64,000 bases of DNA from Chthoniobacter flavus Ellin428 (GCF_000173075.1 NZ_ABVL01000016.1:62001-126000), one strand, 5' to 3'; shown: positions 8,654 through 17,516, numbered from the stretch's first letter. Made by a program: numbers and translations. The notes: a model not told the origin generated them from the sequence alone.

Positions 8654-9445
8654 CTACGCTGCGCCCCCAAACCGCGCCTGGATCTGCAGCGCCGGACCCA
8701 CCACCACCTGGATATCCCGCAAATGCAACCCGCTCGGCAAAATGGCCAGCAGAGGAAACACCCGCCCCTCGAGTTGCTGCAGCCGCGGCTTCAAAAAGCC
8801 CCCCGCGAGATTGGTCACCATGGCATCGCCATCCAGGCCCAGCGAAGACAGCCGCGCATTGAAGTCATCATCAATCTCCAGCTTCCCGGTCAGCGCCAGC
8901 GCCGCGCTCATGATGAACACCTTCGCCGTCACCTCCGCGCGGAAAGCTACCGCGCGCGGCCCTTCCTGCGTGAGCGTGAGCTTGGTCTTCTTCACTTCGA
9001 TCCCTTGCTTCGATGCCGCCTCCGCGGCGAGCGATTGCAACAGCCCCTCCAGAGCCTCAATCGCCGCCTTCACCGACACCGTGCCTGACTCCGCCTGCTT
9101 CAGCACGAGACTGCCTACCTGCGGATCGCCCGTGAGGCGCATCTCCACGCTTTTGCCCTCCAATCGCGCCTCCACCGCCGCCTTTTCGAAATAGAGCGGC
9201 TCCCCGAACATCTCGAACTGCTCCGCCGACACGATCCCTGAGTCCGCGCCGCTGAAGGAGCGGAGGCGGTCATCGCGCGTCAATTGCGCCCCGGTGAGGT
9301 CGATGCTCAGTTTGGCCAGTTGGGGAAACGCGCCTTCCGCCACGATCGCCCGAGGCGTCACGCCCCCTGCGTCGAACCCCCGTTTCAAGGCGGTAGCTAA
9401 TTCATCGGCAGTGGCAGGAAACGTTTCACCAGAAATCGGAAGCAT
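8654..9445 (-). CDS. Hypothetical protein, possibly lipid-binding (DUF2993-like)
   Basis: I do not firmly recognise this 263-residue protein. It has no signal peptide or membrane helix at its chosen ATG (9445). Its pattern of alternating short strands, the N-terminal 'FPQLAKLSIDLTGAQLTRDD' and the repeated 'VKKTKLTLTQEGPRAVAFRA' type segments, resembles the DUF2993/LmeA-like group of extended beta proteins, and the end 'LPSGLHLRDIQVVVGPALQI' fits that too, but this is a weak impression. It is 110 bases downstream of recO on the same strand and could be co-transcribed with it. Confidence 0.6.
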   Translation of the reverse strand: MLPISGETFPATADELATALKRGFDAGGVTPRAIVAEGAFPQLAKLSIDLTGAQLTRDDRLRSFSGADSGIVSAEQFEMFGEPLYFEKAAVEARLEGKSVEMRLTGDPQVGSLVLKQAESGTVSVKAAIEALEGLLQSLAAEAASKQGIEVKKTKLTLTQEGPRAVAFRAEVTAKVFIMSAALALTGKLEIDDDFNARLSSLGLDGDAMVTNLAGGFLKPRLQQLEGRVFPLLAILPSGLHLRDIQVVVGPALQIQARFGGAA

Positions 9446-9555
9446 CGCGCGACCGTCGAGGGCCAGCCGCTCAGCGTCAAGCTTTCAGCGGAAGAGCCAA
9501 GGAGCCCAGTGGCGACACAATCTGCGTAGGGCAGCGGAACACTTGGCTCTTGGCT

Positions 9556-10089
9556 TTACTTCAACATCTTGAGCAACCCCGGCCGTGCCTGGGGCAACCG
9601 ATGATACGCCCGCCCGATTGCCACCGCCGGCGTGACATTCTCCTGTCCGAGGATGCCCAGTAACCGCGCCAGCTCTGACTCAAAATGCAACAGCGCCTTC
9701 AGCGAAGCCGGCTTCTCATTCAGGTGCCCGAATGCCCGCATCAGCAAATCATGCAACTCTCGCGCCGGATGATCTGGCTCCGTCACCAGTTCAATGAGCT
9801 CCACGAAATACGCCGCCAGCGCCACGCGGGTATAGTCCAGCCGCAACCCTTCGTGCGGATTTCGCAATACCACCTCGCGCAAGATATGCAGTTCGCTCTT
9901 CCGGCTGCGCATAAACTGAATCTCACAGTCGAAAAACAGATCGAGCAACCCGGCAAACCGGCTCTTCGGCTGCCGCGCCCCTTTGGCCACCGTCTGGATC
10001 TTCCCATTCGCCTCCGTAAACCACGTCACGATCAAGCTCGTCTCCGTGAGCTTGGTCTTGCGCAAAAGAATGGCGGTCGTGGTTTCCAC
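9556..10089 (-). CDS. recO: DNA repair protein RecO, short form
   Basis: RecO helps load RecA on SSB-coated DNA in the RecFOR pathway and anneals strands. The OB-fold N terminus is clear: 'ILLRKTKLTETSLIVTWFT' and 'GKIQTVAKGARQPKSRFAG', followed by 'LLDLFFDCEIQF', all standard for RecO. The helical C-terminal domain is present, but the protein stops at 177 residues, while most RecO proteins have about 230-260 and carry a four-cysteine zinc site; no cysteine pair is present here. The start is a GTG at 10089. The stop is clean, so this seems a natural short form rather than a frameshift. Confidence 0.82.
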   Translation of the reverse strand: METTTAILLRKTKLTETSLIVTWFTEANGKIQTVAKGARQPKSRFAGLLDLFFDCEIQFMRSRKSELHILREVVLRNPHEGLRLDYTRVALAAYFVELIELVTEPDHPARELHDLLMRAFGHLNEKPASLKALLHFESELARLLGILGQENVTPAVAIGRAYHRLPQARPGLLKMLK

Positions 10090-10149
10090 CGGGGCAACCT
10101 AATGCGGGACCGCCCCCGCATTCGATAGCGAACATCGGCGGCGGACGCA

Positions 10150-10220
10150 CGGAGGGACGCGCTCCTGCGCGTTCCCCAATCCGCTCGGCAACCACGGATG
10201 TGCAGGAGCGCATCCCTCCG
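10150..10220. repeat. Inverted repeat, family C ('cggagggacgcgctcctgcg')
   Basis: Arms 10150-10169 and 10201-10220 pair with two mismatches over 20 bases. The loop of 31 bases is GC-rich. It lies in the divergent gap (10090-10335) between recO and transketolase, upstream of both genes, so it is not a terminator. I see no small gene in this gap. Confidence 0.65.
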
Positions 10221-10335
10221 AGGCGGAATTCCACCACCGCCGTGTCGCTTTCGTCACGAAATTTTACCAAATGCCCCGCCTTCCCATCCTTGACTAAACT
10301 CCCTCAGTCCCTAGCATCTCCGCTCCTCAAAATCT

Positions 10336-12324
10336 ATGACACTTAACATTGCTGCACTCTCGCAAGCGGCCAACGAGGCCCGGGGCCTCGCCATGGACGC
10401 CGTTCACAAATGCGCTTCCGGTCACCTCGGTCTTCCTCTCGGTTGCGCGGAAATCGGCGCCGTTCTCTGGGGCCATGCCCTTCGCTATAACCCGAACGAG
10501 CCGAAATGGCTCAACCGCGACCGTTTCATCCTCAGTGCTGGCCACGGCTCCATGTTCCTCTACAGCTGGCTGCATCTCGCCGGCTATCCGCAACTCGACG
10601 TCAAGCAGGTGGAGAATTTCCGCGCGCTCGGCTCGCACACCCCGGGTCACCCGGAATTCCACGAAACCCTCGGAGTCGAAGCCACCACCGGCCCGCTCGG
10701 CCAGGGCGTGGCGAATGCCGTCGGCTATGCCGTCTCCCAGAAGATGGCCGCGGCGAAGTACAACACCAAGGATCACACCATTTTCGACAGCCACATCATC
10801 GCCCTCGCCGGTGATGGTTGCATGCAGGAAGGCGTCGCCATGGAAGCGATTGCTTTCGCCGGCCACTTCAAGCTCGATAACCTCATCCTCATTTACGATT
10901 CCAACGACGTCACCCTCGACGCGATGGCCAAGGAGACCCAGAGCGAAGACGCCGCCCGGCGTTTCGAGGCGATCGAGTGGTCCGTTCAGACCATCGATGG
11001 CAACGACATGCAGGCTTTCCTGCACGCGCTGGAGCGGGCCAAGGTCGGCACCGGCAAGCCGCACCTCATCATCGCCAAGACCATCATCGGCCAGGGCATC
11101 CCGGAAGTCGCCGGCACGGCCAAGGCTCACGGTGAAGGCGGCGCCAAGTTCGTCGATGCCGCGCGCAAGGGCCTCGGTCTCCCGGAAAACGAGCACTTCT
11201 TTGTCAGCAAGGGCACGCGCGAGTTTTTCGTCGAGCACGGCAAGCAACTGACCGCCGATTACGAAGCGTGGTCGAAGACCTATCAGGCCTGGATCAAGGC
11301 CAACCCCGAGCTGGCCAAGGAGCTCGACGCTTCGGTGAAGAACGAAGTGCCGGCCGACCTGCTCAGCCGCATCCCGCAATTCGCGGCCGACGCCAAGATC
11401 GCCACCCGCAAGGCGGGCAGCGACGTCCTCCAGGCGGTGGCCAAGGCCGTGCCGTCCCTCATCGGCGGCAGCGCGGATCTCTACGGTTCGACGCTCAACT
11501 ACATCAATGATGGCAAGGACTTCAATGCTGGCAACCCGAGCGGACGCAACATCCGCTTTGGCATCCGTGAGCACGGCATGTGCGGCATCCTGAACGGCCT
11601 CGCTTATGACGGCATCTTCCGTCCGAGCGGCGCGACGTTCCTCGTCTTCGCTGATTACTGCCGTCCGTCCATCCGCCTCGCGTCCCTCAGCGGTCTCGGC
11701 GTGATTTACATCTTCACTCACGACTCCGTGGGTGTCGGTGAAGACGGCCCGACCCACCAGCCGGTGGAAACGGTCAGCGGCTTGCGCGTCATCCCGAATC
11801 TCGACGTCATTCGTCCGGCCGATCCGGAAGAAACTGCCGGCGCCTTTGCCGCTGCGCTCCAGCGCACAAATGGCCCGACGCTTCTCTCGCTCACCCGCCA
11901 GGTGCTGCCGAATCTCAATGAAGTCCCGGTGCAAACCCGCCGCGAAGGCGTGCTCAAGGGCGCCTACGTCGCCGTGAAGGAAACCGGCGCACTCAAGACC
12001 ATCCTCCTCAGCGCGGGCAGCGAAGTGCAGCATGCGGTCGCCGCCGCCAAGCAACTCGGCGAAGGCGTGCGCGTGGTCAGCGTGCCCAGCTTCCACCGGT
12101 TCGACGCCCAACCGCAGGCTTACAAGGACGAGGTGCTCCCGCCGTCCTGCCGCCGCCGCGTGGCCATCGAAGCCGGCGTGACCGGTCTCTGGTACAAGTA
12201 TGTCGGTCTCGATGGCAAAGTCATCGGCATCGACCGTTTCGGCCTCAGCGCCCCCGGCGGCAAGGTCATGGAAGTGCTCGGCATGACCGCGCAGTCCGTG
12301 GTCGACGCCGTGAAGTCCCTCTAA
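10336..12324 (+). CDS. tkt: Transketolase
   Basis: Thiamine-diphosphate enzyme moving two-carbon ketol units in the pentose phosphate pathway, cytosolic. At 662 residues it has normal length. The N-terminal domain carries the substrate histidines ('HKCASGHLGLPLG', 'AGHGSMFLYS') and the ThDP motif starting 'GDGCMQEGVAMEA' and ending 'NDVTL'. The pyrimidine-binding domain follows ('FGIREHGMCGILNGLA' with the conserved glutamate, then 'THDSVGVGEDGPTHQPVE'), and the C-terminal transketolase domain ends the protein. The ATG at 10336 gives 'MTLNIAALSQAANEARGLAM'. It is monocistronic, followed by an inverted repeat. Confidence 0.96.
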   Translation: MTLNIAALSQAANEARGLAMDAVHKCASGHLGLPLGCAEIGAVLWGHALRYNPNEPKWLNRDRFILSAGHGSMFLYSWLHLAGYPQLDVKQVENFRALGSHTPGHPEFHETLGVEATTGPLGQGVANAVGYAVSQKMAAAKYNTKDHTIFDSHIIALAGDGCMQEGVAMEAIAFAGHFKLDNLILIYDSNDVTLDAMAKETQSEDAARRFEAIEWSVQTIDGNDMQAFLHALERAKVGTGKPHLIIAKTIIGQGIPEVAGTAKAHGEGGAKFVDAARKGLGLPENEHFFVSKGTREFFVEHGKQLTADYEAWSKTYQAWIKANPELAKELDASVKNEVPADLLSRIPQFAADAKIATRKAGSDVLQAVAKAVPSLIGGSADLYGSTLNYINDGKDFNAGNPSGRNIRFGIREHGMCGILNGLAYDGIFRPSGATFLVFADYCRPSIRLASLSGLGVIYIFTHDSVGVGEDGPTHQPVETVSGLRVIPNLDVIRPADPEETAGAFAAALQRTNGPTLLSLTRQVLPNLNEVPVQTRREGVLKGAYVAVKETGALKTILLSAGSEVQHAVAAAKQLGEGVRVVSVPSFHRFDAQPQAYKDEVLPPSCRRRVAIEAGVTGLWYKYVGLDGKVIGIDRFGLSAPGGKVMEVLGMTAQSVVDAVKSL

Positions 12325-12341
12325 GCGACCGCTACGGAGAG

Positions 12342-12409
12342 GCCCGCGAATCACTCGAATGACGCGAATGGGTCAAATCCCATTCGTGTTATCTGTGTCA
12401 TTCGCGGGC
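12342..12409. repeat. Inverted repeat, family F ('gcccgcgaat' ends), possible terminator
   Basis: The outer arms 'gcccgcgaat' (12342-12351) and 'attcgcgggc' (12400-12409) are perfectly complementary, and an inner 'cgaatggg/cccattcg' pair (12365-12372 with 12379-12386) is also perfect. The element starts 18 bases after the tkt stop. It could end transkelotase transcription, but the composition resembles dispersed 'attcgtg' repeats of other genomes. Confidence 0.6.
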
Positions 12410-12567
12410 TCCGATCTCCGGGCATGCCGCCTTGTTTCAAGGCTTCCAAGCCGCTACTCTTGCTGCTGGGTTCGGATCCTTGTGACACAATTCCTATGGA
12501 TTTGGGGTGGAAAAACCTCGAATCCCGGTGAAGGCTACACGCCCTTTTTCCACTGCTCTTTTAAATC

Positions 12568-13233
12568 ATGACTCCCGACCAAATCGCTCAAGCCAACGCG
12601 GAACTCCGCGAAAAGGCCCCGCTCGACATCGTGCGCTGGGCCATTGCGCAAGCGGGGGGCCGCGCCATCGTCTCGACGAATTTCCGTCCCTACGAAGCGG
12701 TCATCCTGCATCTCGTGACGCAAGTGCAGCCCAATATCCCCGTGCTCTGGGTCGATCATGGTTACAACAAGCCGGCGACCTACACGCACGCCGAGGAGCT
12801 CAAGAAGCTGCTCAACCTCGATATCCGCGGCTTCGTCCCGAAGATGACCGCCGCGCATTACGATGCCGTCCACGGTGGCGCGCCCGAGCCCACGCCGGAG
12901 AATGAAGAGCGCATTAAAACCTTCAGCACGGTGATGAAGCTCGAGCCCTTCCAACGCGGCATGCGCGAACTCGCGCCGACCGTCTGGATCACTGCTCTGC
13001 GCAAGGTCCAGAACCCGAATCGCGCCGGCCTCGATATCGTCAGTCACGATGCGAATTTCGGCAGCCTCAAGGTGAGCCCGGTCTTCTATTGGAACGACAA
13101 GGACATGCACAATTACCTCACGGAACACCATCTGCCGAATGAGTGGGATTACTTCGATCCCGCCAAGGCTGATGAAAAGCGCGAATGCGGCTTGCACGCC
13201 GCGTGGGGTGGAAAGGCCGTGGCCAGTGCTTGA
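12568..13233 (+). CDS. cysH: Phosphoadenylyl-sulfate (PAPS) reductase-like protein
   Basis: Reduces activated sulfate (PAPS or APS) to sulfite using thioredoxin. The 221-residue protein has the adenine-nucleotide alpha-hydrolase fold: 'IVSTNFRPYEAVILHLVTQV' in the position of the PP-loop-like motif, then 'VLWVDHGYNKPATY' (usual D-T-G-x-x-F), and the catalytic cysteine in 'KRECGLHAAWG' at the C terminus (E-C-G-x-H). The iron-sulfur cysteine pairs of APS-specific enzymes are absent, so by family rule PAPS would be the substrate. Some motifs are divergent ('TALRKVQN' for the usual RTR-type arginines), so specificity is unsure. It is 4 bases upstream of cysD. Confidence 0.85.
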   Translation: MTPDQIAQANAELREKAPLDIVRWAIAQAGGRAIVSTNFRPYEAVILHLVTQVQPNIPVLWVDHGYNKPATYTHAEELKKLLNLDIRGFVPKMTAAHYDAVHGGAPEPTPENEERIKTFSTVMKLEPFQRGMRELAPTVWITALRKVQNPNRAGLDIVSHDANFGSLKVSPVFYWNDKDMHNYLTEHHLPNEWDYFDPAKADEKRECGLHAAWGGKAVASA

Positions 13234-13237
13234 TAAG

Positions 13238-14141
13238 ATGAGTTCCTACCAGCTCGATCACCTTCAATATCTCGAAACCGAGTCGATCCACATCATGCGT
13301 GAGGTGGCGGCCGAATTTGAGCGGCCGACCATCCTGTTTTCCGGTGGCAAGGATTCCATCTGCCTCCTGCGCCTCGCGGAAAAAGCATTTCGTCCGTCGG
13401 ACATCCCGATGCCCTTCCTCAACGTGGATACCGGGCATCACTTCCCGGAGCTGAATGAATTTCGCGACCGCCGCGCCGCGGAGCTCGGTGGCAAGCTCAT
13501 CGTCCGCAAGGTCGAGGACGCCATCGCCTCCGGCATCGCCGTGCCGACGCCCGGCGAGATCAGCCGCAATCGTCTGCAAATCCCGACGCTGCTCGCCGCA
13601 ATCGACGAGTTTCAATTCGATTGCGCCATCGGCGGTGCGCGTCGTGATGAGGAGAAGGCGCGCGCCAAGGAACGCTTCTTCAGCTTCCGCGATTCGTTCG
13701 GTCAATGGGACCCCCGAAACCAGCGCCCGGAGATTTGGAACGTCTACAACGCCCGTGTGAACCCTGGCGAAAACATGCGCGTGTTCCCGCTCTCTAATTG
13801 GACCGAGATGGACATTTGGGAATATATCAAGCGGGAGAAGCTGGAAGTGCCCGCGATTTACTTTTCGCACAAGCGCCCAGGCGGTGCGCCGCGGTGGTCA
13901 GTGGCTGCCGGTGACGGATATCGTTCCGCCGAAGGAAAAAGAGGAAGTGCGCGAGATGGTGGTCCGCGTCCGCACCATCGGCGACATCATCAGCACCGGT
14001 CTCGTCGAAAGCCCGGCTACCACGGTCGACGATATCATCGCCGAGATCGCGGCCGCGCGCGTAACCGAGCGTGGTTCGCGTGCGGATGACAAGGCCAGTG
14101 AAGCCGCCATGGAAGATCGCAAAAAGCAGGGGTATTTCTAA
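13238..14141 (+). CDS. cysD: Sulfate adenylyltransferase subunit 2, frameshifted
   Basis: With CysN it forms APS from sulfate and ATP. The ATG at 13238 gives 'MSSYQLDHLQYLETESIHIM'. The PP-loop is 'LFSGGKDSICLLRLA', followed by 'FLNVDTGHHFPELNEFRD', 'GGARRDEEKARAKERFFSFR' and 'FPLSNWTEMDIWEYI', all diagnostic of CysD. After 'IYFSHKR' (about base 13876) the frame is lost. The +1 frame resumes with 'VRRGGQWLPVTDIVP' and runs to the stop at 14139-14141, ending 'EDRKKQGYF', the normal CysD end. Removing one C from the run at 13876-13878 restores a full protein of about 300 residues. The stop overlaps the cysN start by one base. Confidence 0.9.
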
Positions 14142-15454
14142 TGTCCGTCCATCCCGTCGAAATTCTTCGTTTCAATACCTGCGGTTCCGTCGATGACGGC
14201 AAGTCGACCCTGATCGGGCGTTTGCTCTACGACTCGAAGAACCTCATGGAGGATCAGATCGAGGCGCTGGAACGTTCCGCCGACATCACCGGTGGTGGCC
14301 AGATCAATCTCGCCAATCTAACTGACGGTCTCCGCGCCGAGCGCGAGCAGGGGATCACGATCGACGTGGCCTATCGCTATTTCGCCACGCCGCGCCGCAA
14401 GTTCATCGTCGCCGATACGCCGGGCCACGTGCAGTACACGCGCAACATGGTCACGGGCGCCTCGACGGCGAATATGTCCGTGGTGCTCGTCGATGCACGC
14501 CTGGGCGTGATCGAGCAGACCCGCCGGCACAGCTATATCGCCGCGTTGCTCGGCATCCCGCACGTTGTCTTCGCGGTCAACAAAATGGATCTCGTCGATT
14601 GGCGCGAAGAGCGCTTCCGCGAGATCCGCGACGACATCGAAGCCTTTCTGCCGAAGCTCGGCGTGCTCAAGGATGTGAAGTTCATTCCGATCAGCGCGCT
14701 CAATGGCGACAACGTCGTCGAGCCTTCGCCGCACACGCCGTGGTATCAGGGGCCGACCTTGCTCGGCCACCTCGAGACGGTGCACATCGCCAGCGACTGG
14801 GACCTCACCGCTTTCCGCATGCCGGTGCAATGGGTCAATCGTCCGAACAATCCGAAGGATCATTCGCTGCACGACTTCCGCGGACTCAGCGGCCAGGTCG
14901 CGCGCGGCTTGGTGAAGACCGGTGACCCGGTGATGGTCCTGCCCGCCGGGATCAAGACCACCGTAAAGGAGATTTGGACTTACGATGGTGTGGTCCAGGA
15001 AGCATTCGCTCCGCAGTCGGTGACGATTCGCTTGCAGGATGACCTCGACGTCAGTCGCGGCGACATGATCGTGGGTCTGGAGAATCTGCCCGGCATGAGC
15101 TCCGATCTGCGCGCCCACATTTGCTGGATGAACTCGCGTCCGCTGCAGAAAGGGAAAAAGTATTTCCTCAAGCACGCCACGCAGACCGTTCAGGCCGTGG
15201 TGACGAACCTCGATAACCGGATGAACATTCAAACGTTCGAGCCGGAACCGGAACCAGCGGAACTCGCCATGAACAGCATTGGCGAAATCCGGGTGCGCAC
15301 CGCCAAGCCGCTCATCTACGACGGCTACGCCACGAATCGTCTCACCGGCTCCTTCATCCTCATCGAGCAAGGCAGCAACCAGACCGTCGGCGCGGGCATG
15401 CTCCTCCCGCCTACCGAACCGGTGAGGCCCGAGTACCAGGACTTCGCGATCTGA
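14141..15454 (+). CDS. cysN: Sulfate adenylyltransferase subunit 1 (GTPase)
   Basis: GTPase subunit that couples GTP hydrolysis to APS formation with CysD. The 437-residue protein has an EF-Tu-like G domain: G1 'GSVDDGKSTLIGRLLYDSK', G2 around 'AEREQGITIDVAYRYF', G3 'DTPGHVQYTRNMVTGAS', G4 'VNKMDL', then the beta-barrel domains. The end ('LTGSFILIEQGSNQTVGAGM') is typical of CysN. There is no C-terminal APS kinase (CysC) domain, so PAPS would need a separate kinase, not seen here. The ATG overlaps the cysD stop, so the two are translationally coupled. Confidence 0.94.
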   Translation: MSVHPVEILRFNTCGSVDDGKSTLIGRLLYDSKNLMEDQIEALERSADITGGGQINLANLTDGLRAEREQGITIDVAYRYFATPRRKFIVADTPGHVQYTRNMVTGASTANMSVVLVDARLGVIEQTRRHSYIAALLGIPHVVFAVNKMDLVDWREERFREIRDDIEAFLPKLGVLKDVKFIPISALNGDNVVEPSPHTPWYQGPTLLGHLETVHIASDWDLTAFRMPVQWVNRPNNPKDHSLHDFRGLSGQVARGLVKTGDPVMVLPAGIKTTVKEIWTYDGVVQEAFAPQSVTIRLQDDLDVSRGDMIVGLENLPGMSSDLRAHICWMNSRPLQKGKKYFLKHATQTVQAVVTNLDNRMNIQTFEPEPEPAELAMNSIGEIRVRTAKPLIYDGYATNRLTGSFILIEQGSNQTVGAGMLLPPTEPVRPEYQDFAI

Positions 15455-15484
15455 TTTAGGGATCCTTGGGAAGCGCTCCCTCCC

Positions 15485-15640
15485 CGCGGTCATTCTGAGC
15501 GGAGTGCCCGGAGGTAAAACGGCGGGCACGCAGTCGAAGAACCCGGCCGCTTTACCAGAGATCCTCGCTGGTTGTTCGGCCGGATCCTTCGACTGCGCGC
15601 TCCCCACTGGCCCACGAGCGCTCCGCTCAGGATGACCGCG
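15485..15640. repeat. Long inverted repeat, family A
   Basis: The ends 15485-15504 and 15621-15640 are reverse complements with one mismatch ('cgcggtcattctgagcggag' against 'ctccgctcaggatgaccgcg'). Inside each is a 'cgactgcg' or 'cgcagtcgaa' box. The left arm shares 'gagcggagtgcccgg.gg.aaa.cggcgg' with the copy at 51063. It fills the convergent gap between cysN and the next minus-strand gene. Confidence 0.75.
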
Positions 15641-15656
15641 AGAAGAGGGCGTTCCT

Positions 15657-16634
15657 CTAATGCCAGAACCGCTCTTGCAGGTGCTGCGCCTTCGCCTTGA
15701 GCAGCCCGTTCCAGTGGTGTAACTGCCGCTGCCAATCACTGGCATTTCGCCAACTTTCGTACCGCTTGTAGATGCCGATATCGAAAACCAATTTCCAGCG
15801 TTCGGTGATCGTCGCCGGATCACTCTCCTTTGCTCGATTTCGCCCATTGGCCACCATCGTCCGTCGTAACTCCGGTTCATCCCGCATCCGCCGCAACGCC
15901 GCAATGAGATCCGGCACCGTCCGCGCCTCGAGATAATCCAGCGGACCCTTACGCTCCGCTTCGTAGGCCGACTCACGTCCCAAAATCGCCGGCACACCGG
16001 CATGCCAGGAGTTGAACAGCTTCGTCGGCGGCTTGTTCGCATAGCGATGCTTCCCGATGAAATCCCGAATCGCCACCACCACATCGACCTCGCTGAAGTC
16101 ATGCCATTTGTCCGGCGGCACATGGCTCCAGTTCAGCTTCAAGTCCCGCAAGATCGACTCCCATTCGCCGCCGCGCATCTCACCGGCAATGCAGGCGTCA
16201 TCGCCGAAGAAAGCCGCATTCTCCCAGCGATCGCCACGCGTCGGATCGCGAGGAATTAACCCGGCCTGCGGCCAGTGCGGCATATAGATCGACGGATACC
16301 AGGGATTCGCCGCGAGCCGATTGATGATGACGTGAAAGTGCGCAAACGGATGCCAGGTGGCATCCGCCCGCAGACAAACAAACAGCACCCCTCGCGGCGG
16401 AACGAACTCCCGCGGCACCGACTTGCGATGCGCCACGAGGATACCTTCCTTCGGCAACTGATTCGACAATTCGACGTTCATCCCCGCATCGCGCAACCGC
16501 TGAAACGTCTGCACGGTCCATGCATACACCCCGCCGCGCATGTAACCGCGAAAACCGGTCCAATATACGTCCGGCGACTGCGGCATGTCGGGCGGGATCT
16601 CCCCCGGCAGATAGAAACGAATGAGCGGCGGCAT
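15657..16634 (-). CDS. Glycosyltransferase-like protein (GT-B C-terminal region)
   Basis: A 325-residue cytosolic protein without signal peptide or membrane helices. The C-terminal half looks like the donor-binding part of GT-B glycosyltransferases: 'KPPTKLFNSWHAGVPAILG', followed by an acidic 'ESAYEAERKG', 'ARTVPDLIAALRRMRDEPEL' and the helix 'RRTMVANGRNRAKESDPATI'. The N-terminal half ('YWTGFRGYMRGGVYAWTVQT', 'HVIINRLAANPWYPSIYMP') is unlike well-known families. The substrate cannot be predicted. It stands alone between a family A and a family E repeat. The start at the ATG 16634 is the only sensible one. Confidence 0.6.
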   Translation of the reverse strand: MPPLIRFYLPGEIPPDMPQSPDVYWTGFRGYMRGGVYAWTVQTFQRLRDAGMNVELSNQLPKEGILVAHRKSVPREFVPPRGVLFVCLRADATWHPFAHFHVIINRLAANPWYPSIYMPHWPQAGLIPRDPTRGDRWENAAFFGDDACIAGEMRGGEWESILRDLKLNWSHVPPDKWHDFSEVDVVVAIRDFIGKHRYANKPPTKLFNSWHAGVPAILGRESAYEAERKGPLDYLEARTVPDLIAALRRMRDEPELRRTMVANGRNRAKESDPATITERWKLVFDIGIYKRYESWRNASDWQRQLHHWNGLLKAKAQHLQERFWH

Positions 16635-16693
16635 GGAGGCCGCTTAGCACGCCTGAATTTTCGAATCAGCGCAAGCATCCGCCAGCCGCGACA

Positions 16694-16775
16694 GCGTTTT
16701 GGAGTGTGGTAGTCCTCTACCGCTTTGGGAGCCGCCTCTCGAAAAGCGCCAGAGGACAGGCGCACCCCAAAACGC
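16694..16775. repeat. Inverted repeat, family E ('gcgttttgg' ends)
   Basis: Forty-base arms at 16694-16733 and 16736-16775 pair imperfectly along their length, with the outer 'gcgttttgg/ccaaaacgc' exact and 'gtcctct/agaggac' exact inside. The loop is only about two bases, giving a near-continuous cruciform. It sits between the pdeM stop and the start of the downstream glycosyltransferase-like gene on the same strand. Confidence 0.7.
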
Positions 16776-16781
16776 AAGCGG

Positions 16782-17516
16782 CTAGCGTTTCGTCAACGGA
16801 ATCGGCAACAGCTTCCCTGCGACGATCGCCACCGCACGCTCCGCCGGGCGCAGCCGGGCATAAGGCGACATGAACCGATAGCTGCGAATGTCCCCGCCTG
16901 CCGCCCAGCGTGAGAAAGCCGGAAGCACGAGAAAACCTTCACCTGCCACGAAACACGGGCACTTCACATGAGACGCCACACCATCAGAAAGCCCAATGGC
17001 CGGATGTTCATGACCGAGGATGACCCGGCCTCGCCGTGCCGCGGTCTCGCTCAAGCGAGCTTCCGCCGTGGTCTCGTCTGTGCCGTCGCCGTGCAGGAGC
17101 AGGTGCGGGCCAACGACGGCGTGAGTGTCGACCTCGAGGACGATATTTGCCGTGGCTAACGTCTCGGCCAGTTCCCGATCGTGGTTGCCCCCAATCAACC
17201 GCAGCCGCGCCCGCTCACCGACATTGAGCGCCAGCCAGCGCAGTTCGGTGTGCAAGGCGGGCACGTCGACGGCGCGATGCACGATATCGCCGAGCAGGAT
17301 CACTTCTTCCGCAGGATATTTCGCGAGCAGCCGCAGCAAGCGCTCGGTGGAATCTTCGCCGGTATCGACCGGCAGAAGCTGTCCCTCGGCGCGATGAGCC
17401 CAGGCATAGCCGAGGTGCAGGTCGGCCACGGCAAGCGTGCGCCATTCCTCCAGCCATACGGCGCGCTCGGCGTCGAGCCACACGCCCGGTTCGAGTTCAA
17501 GACGGGTGCGGTCCAT
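16782..17516 (-). CDS. pdeM: Ligase-associated DNA damage response endonuclease PdeM
   Basis: A 244-residue calcineurin-like metallophosphoesterase of the Mre11-related PdeM family. The metal-site motifs run in order: 'LAVADLHLGYAWAHRAEG' (D-x-H), 'VILLGDIVH' (G-D), 'RLIGGNHDRE' (G-N-H-D) and 'GHEHPAIGLSDG' (G-H-x-H). The family is named from its genetic neighbourhood with Lhr helicase, DNA ligase and an exonuclease. Here the start at 17516 overlaps the end of lhr by 20 bases, so the pair is one unit. The ligase and the MBL-type exonuclease partner are not in this window. Confidence 0.9.
   Translation of the reverse strand: MDRTRLELEPGVWLDAERAVWLEEWRTLAVADLHLGYAWAHRAEGQLLPVDTGEDSTERLLRLLAKYPAEEVILLGDIVHRAVDVPALHTELRWLALNVGERARLRLIGGNHDRELAETLATANIVLEVDTHAVVGPHLLLHGDGTDETTAEARLSETAARRGRVILGHEHPAIGLSDGVASHVKCPCFVAGEGFLVLPAFSRWAAGGDIRSYRFMSPYARLRPAERAVAIVAGKLLPIPLTKR

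Noticed and set aside
10327..12354. Long minus-strand open frame opposite transketolase
   Set aside because: Shadow frame, repetitive Ala/Glu/His/Gly composition.
12410..12567. A sulfur-responsive riboswitch (SAM type) upstream of cysH
   Set aside because: I could not find the expected helix and kink-turn arrangement; only the family F repeat and plain sequence are seen.
13870..13890. Programmed frameshifting in cysD
   Set aside because: No classic slippery heptamer with a downstream structure is evident, and similar one-base lesions occur in many unrelated genes here.
14318..16123. Long minus-strand open frame across cysN and into the next gene
   Set aside because: It crosses the family A repeat and is antisense to cysN; not a protein.
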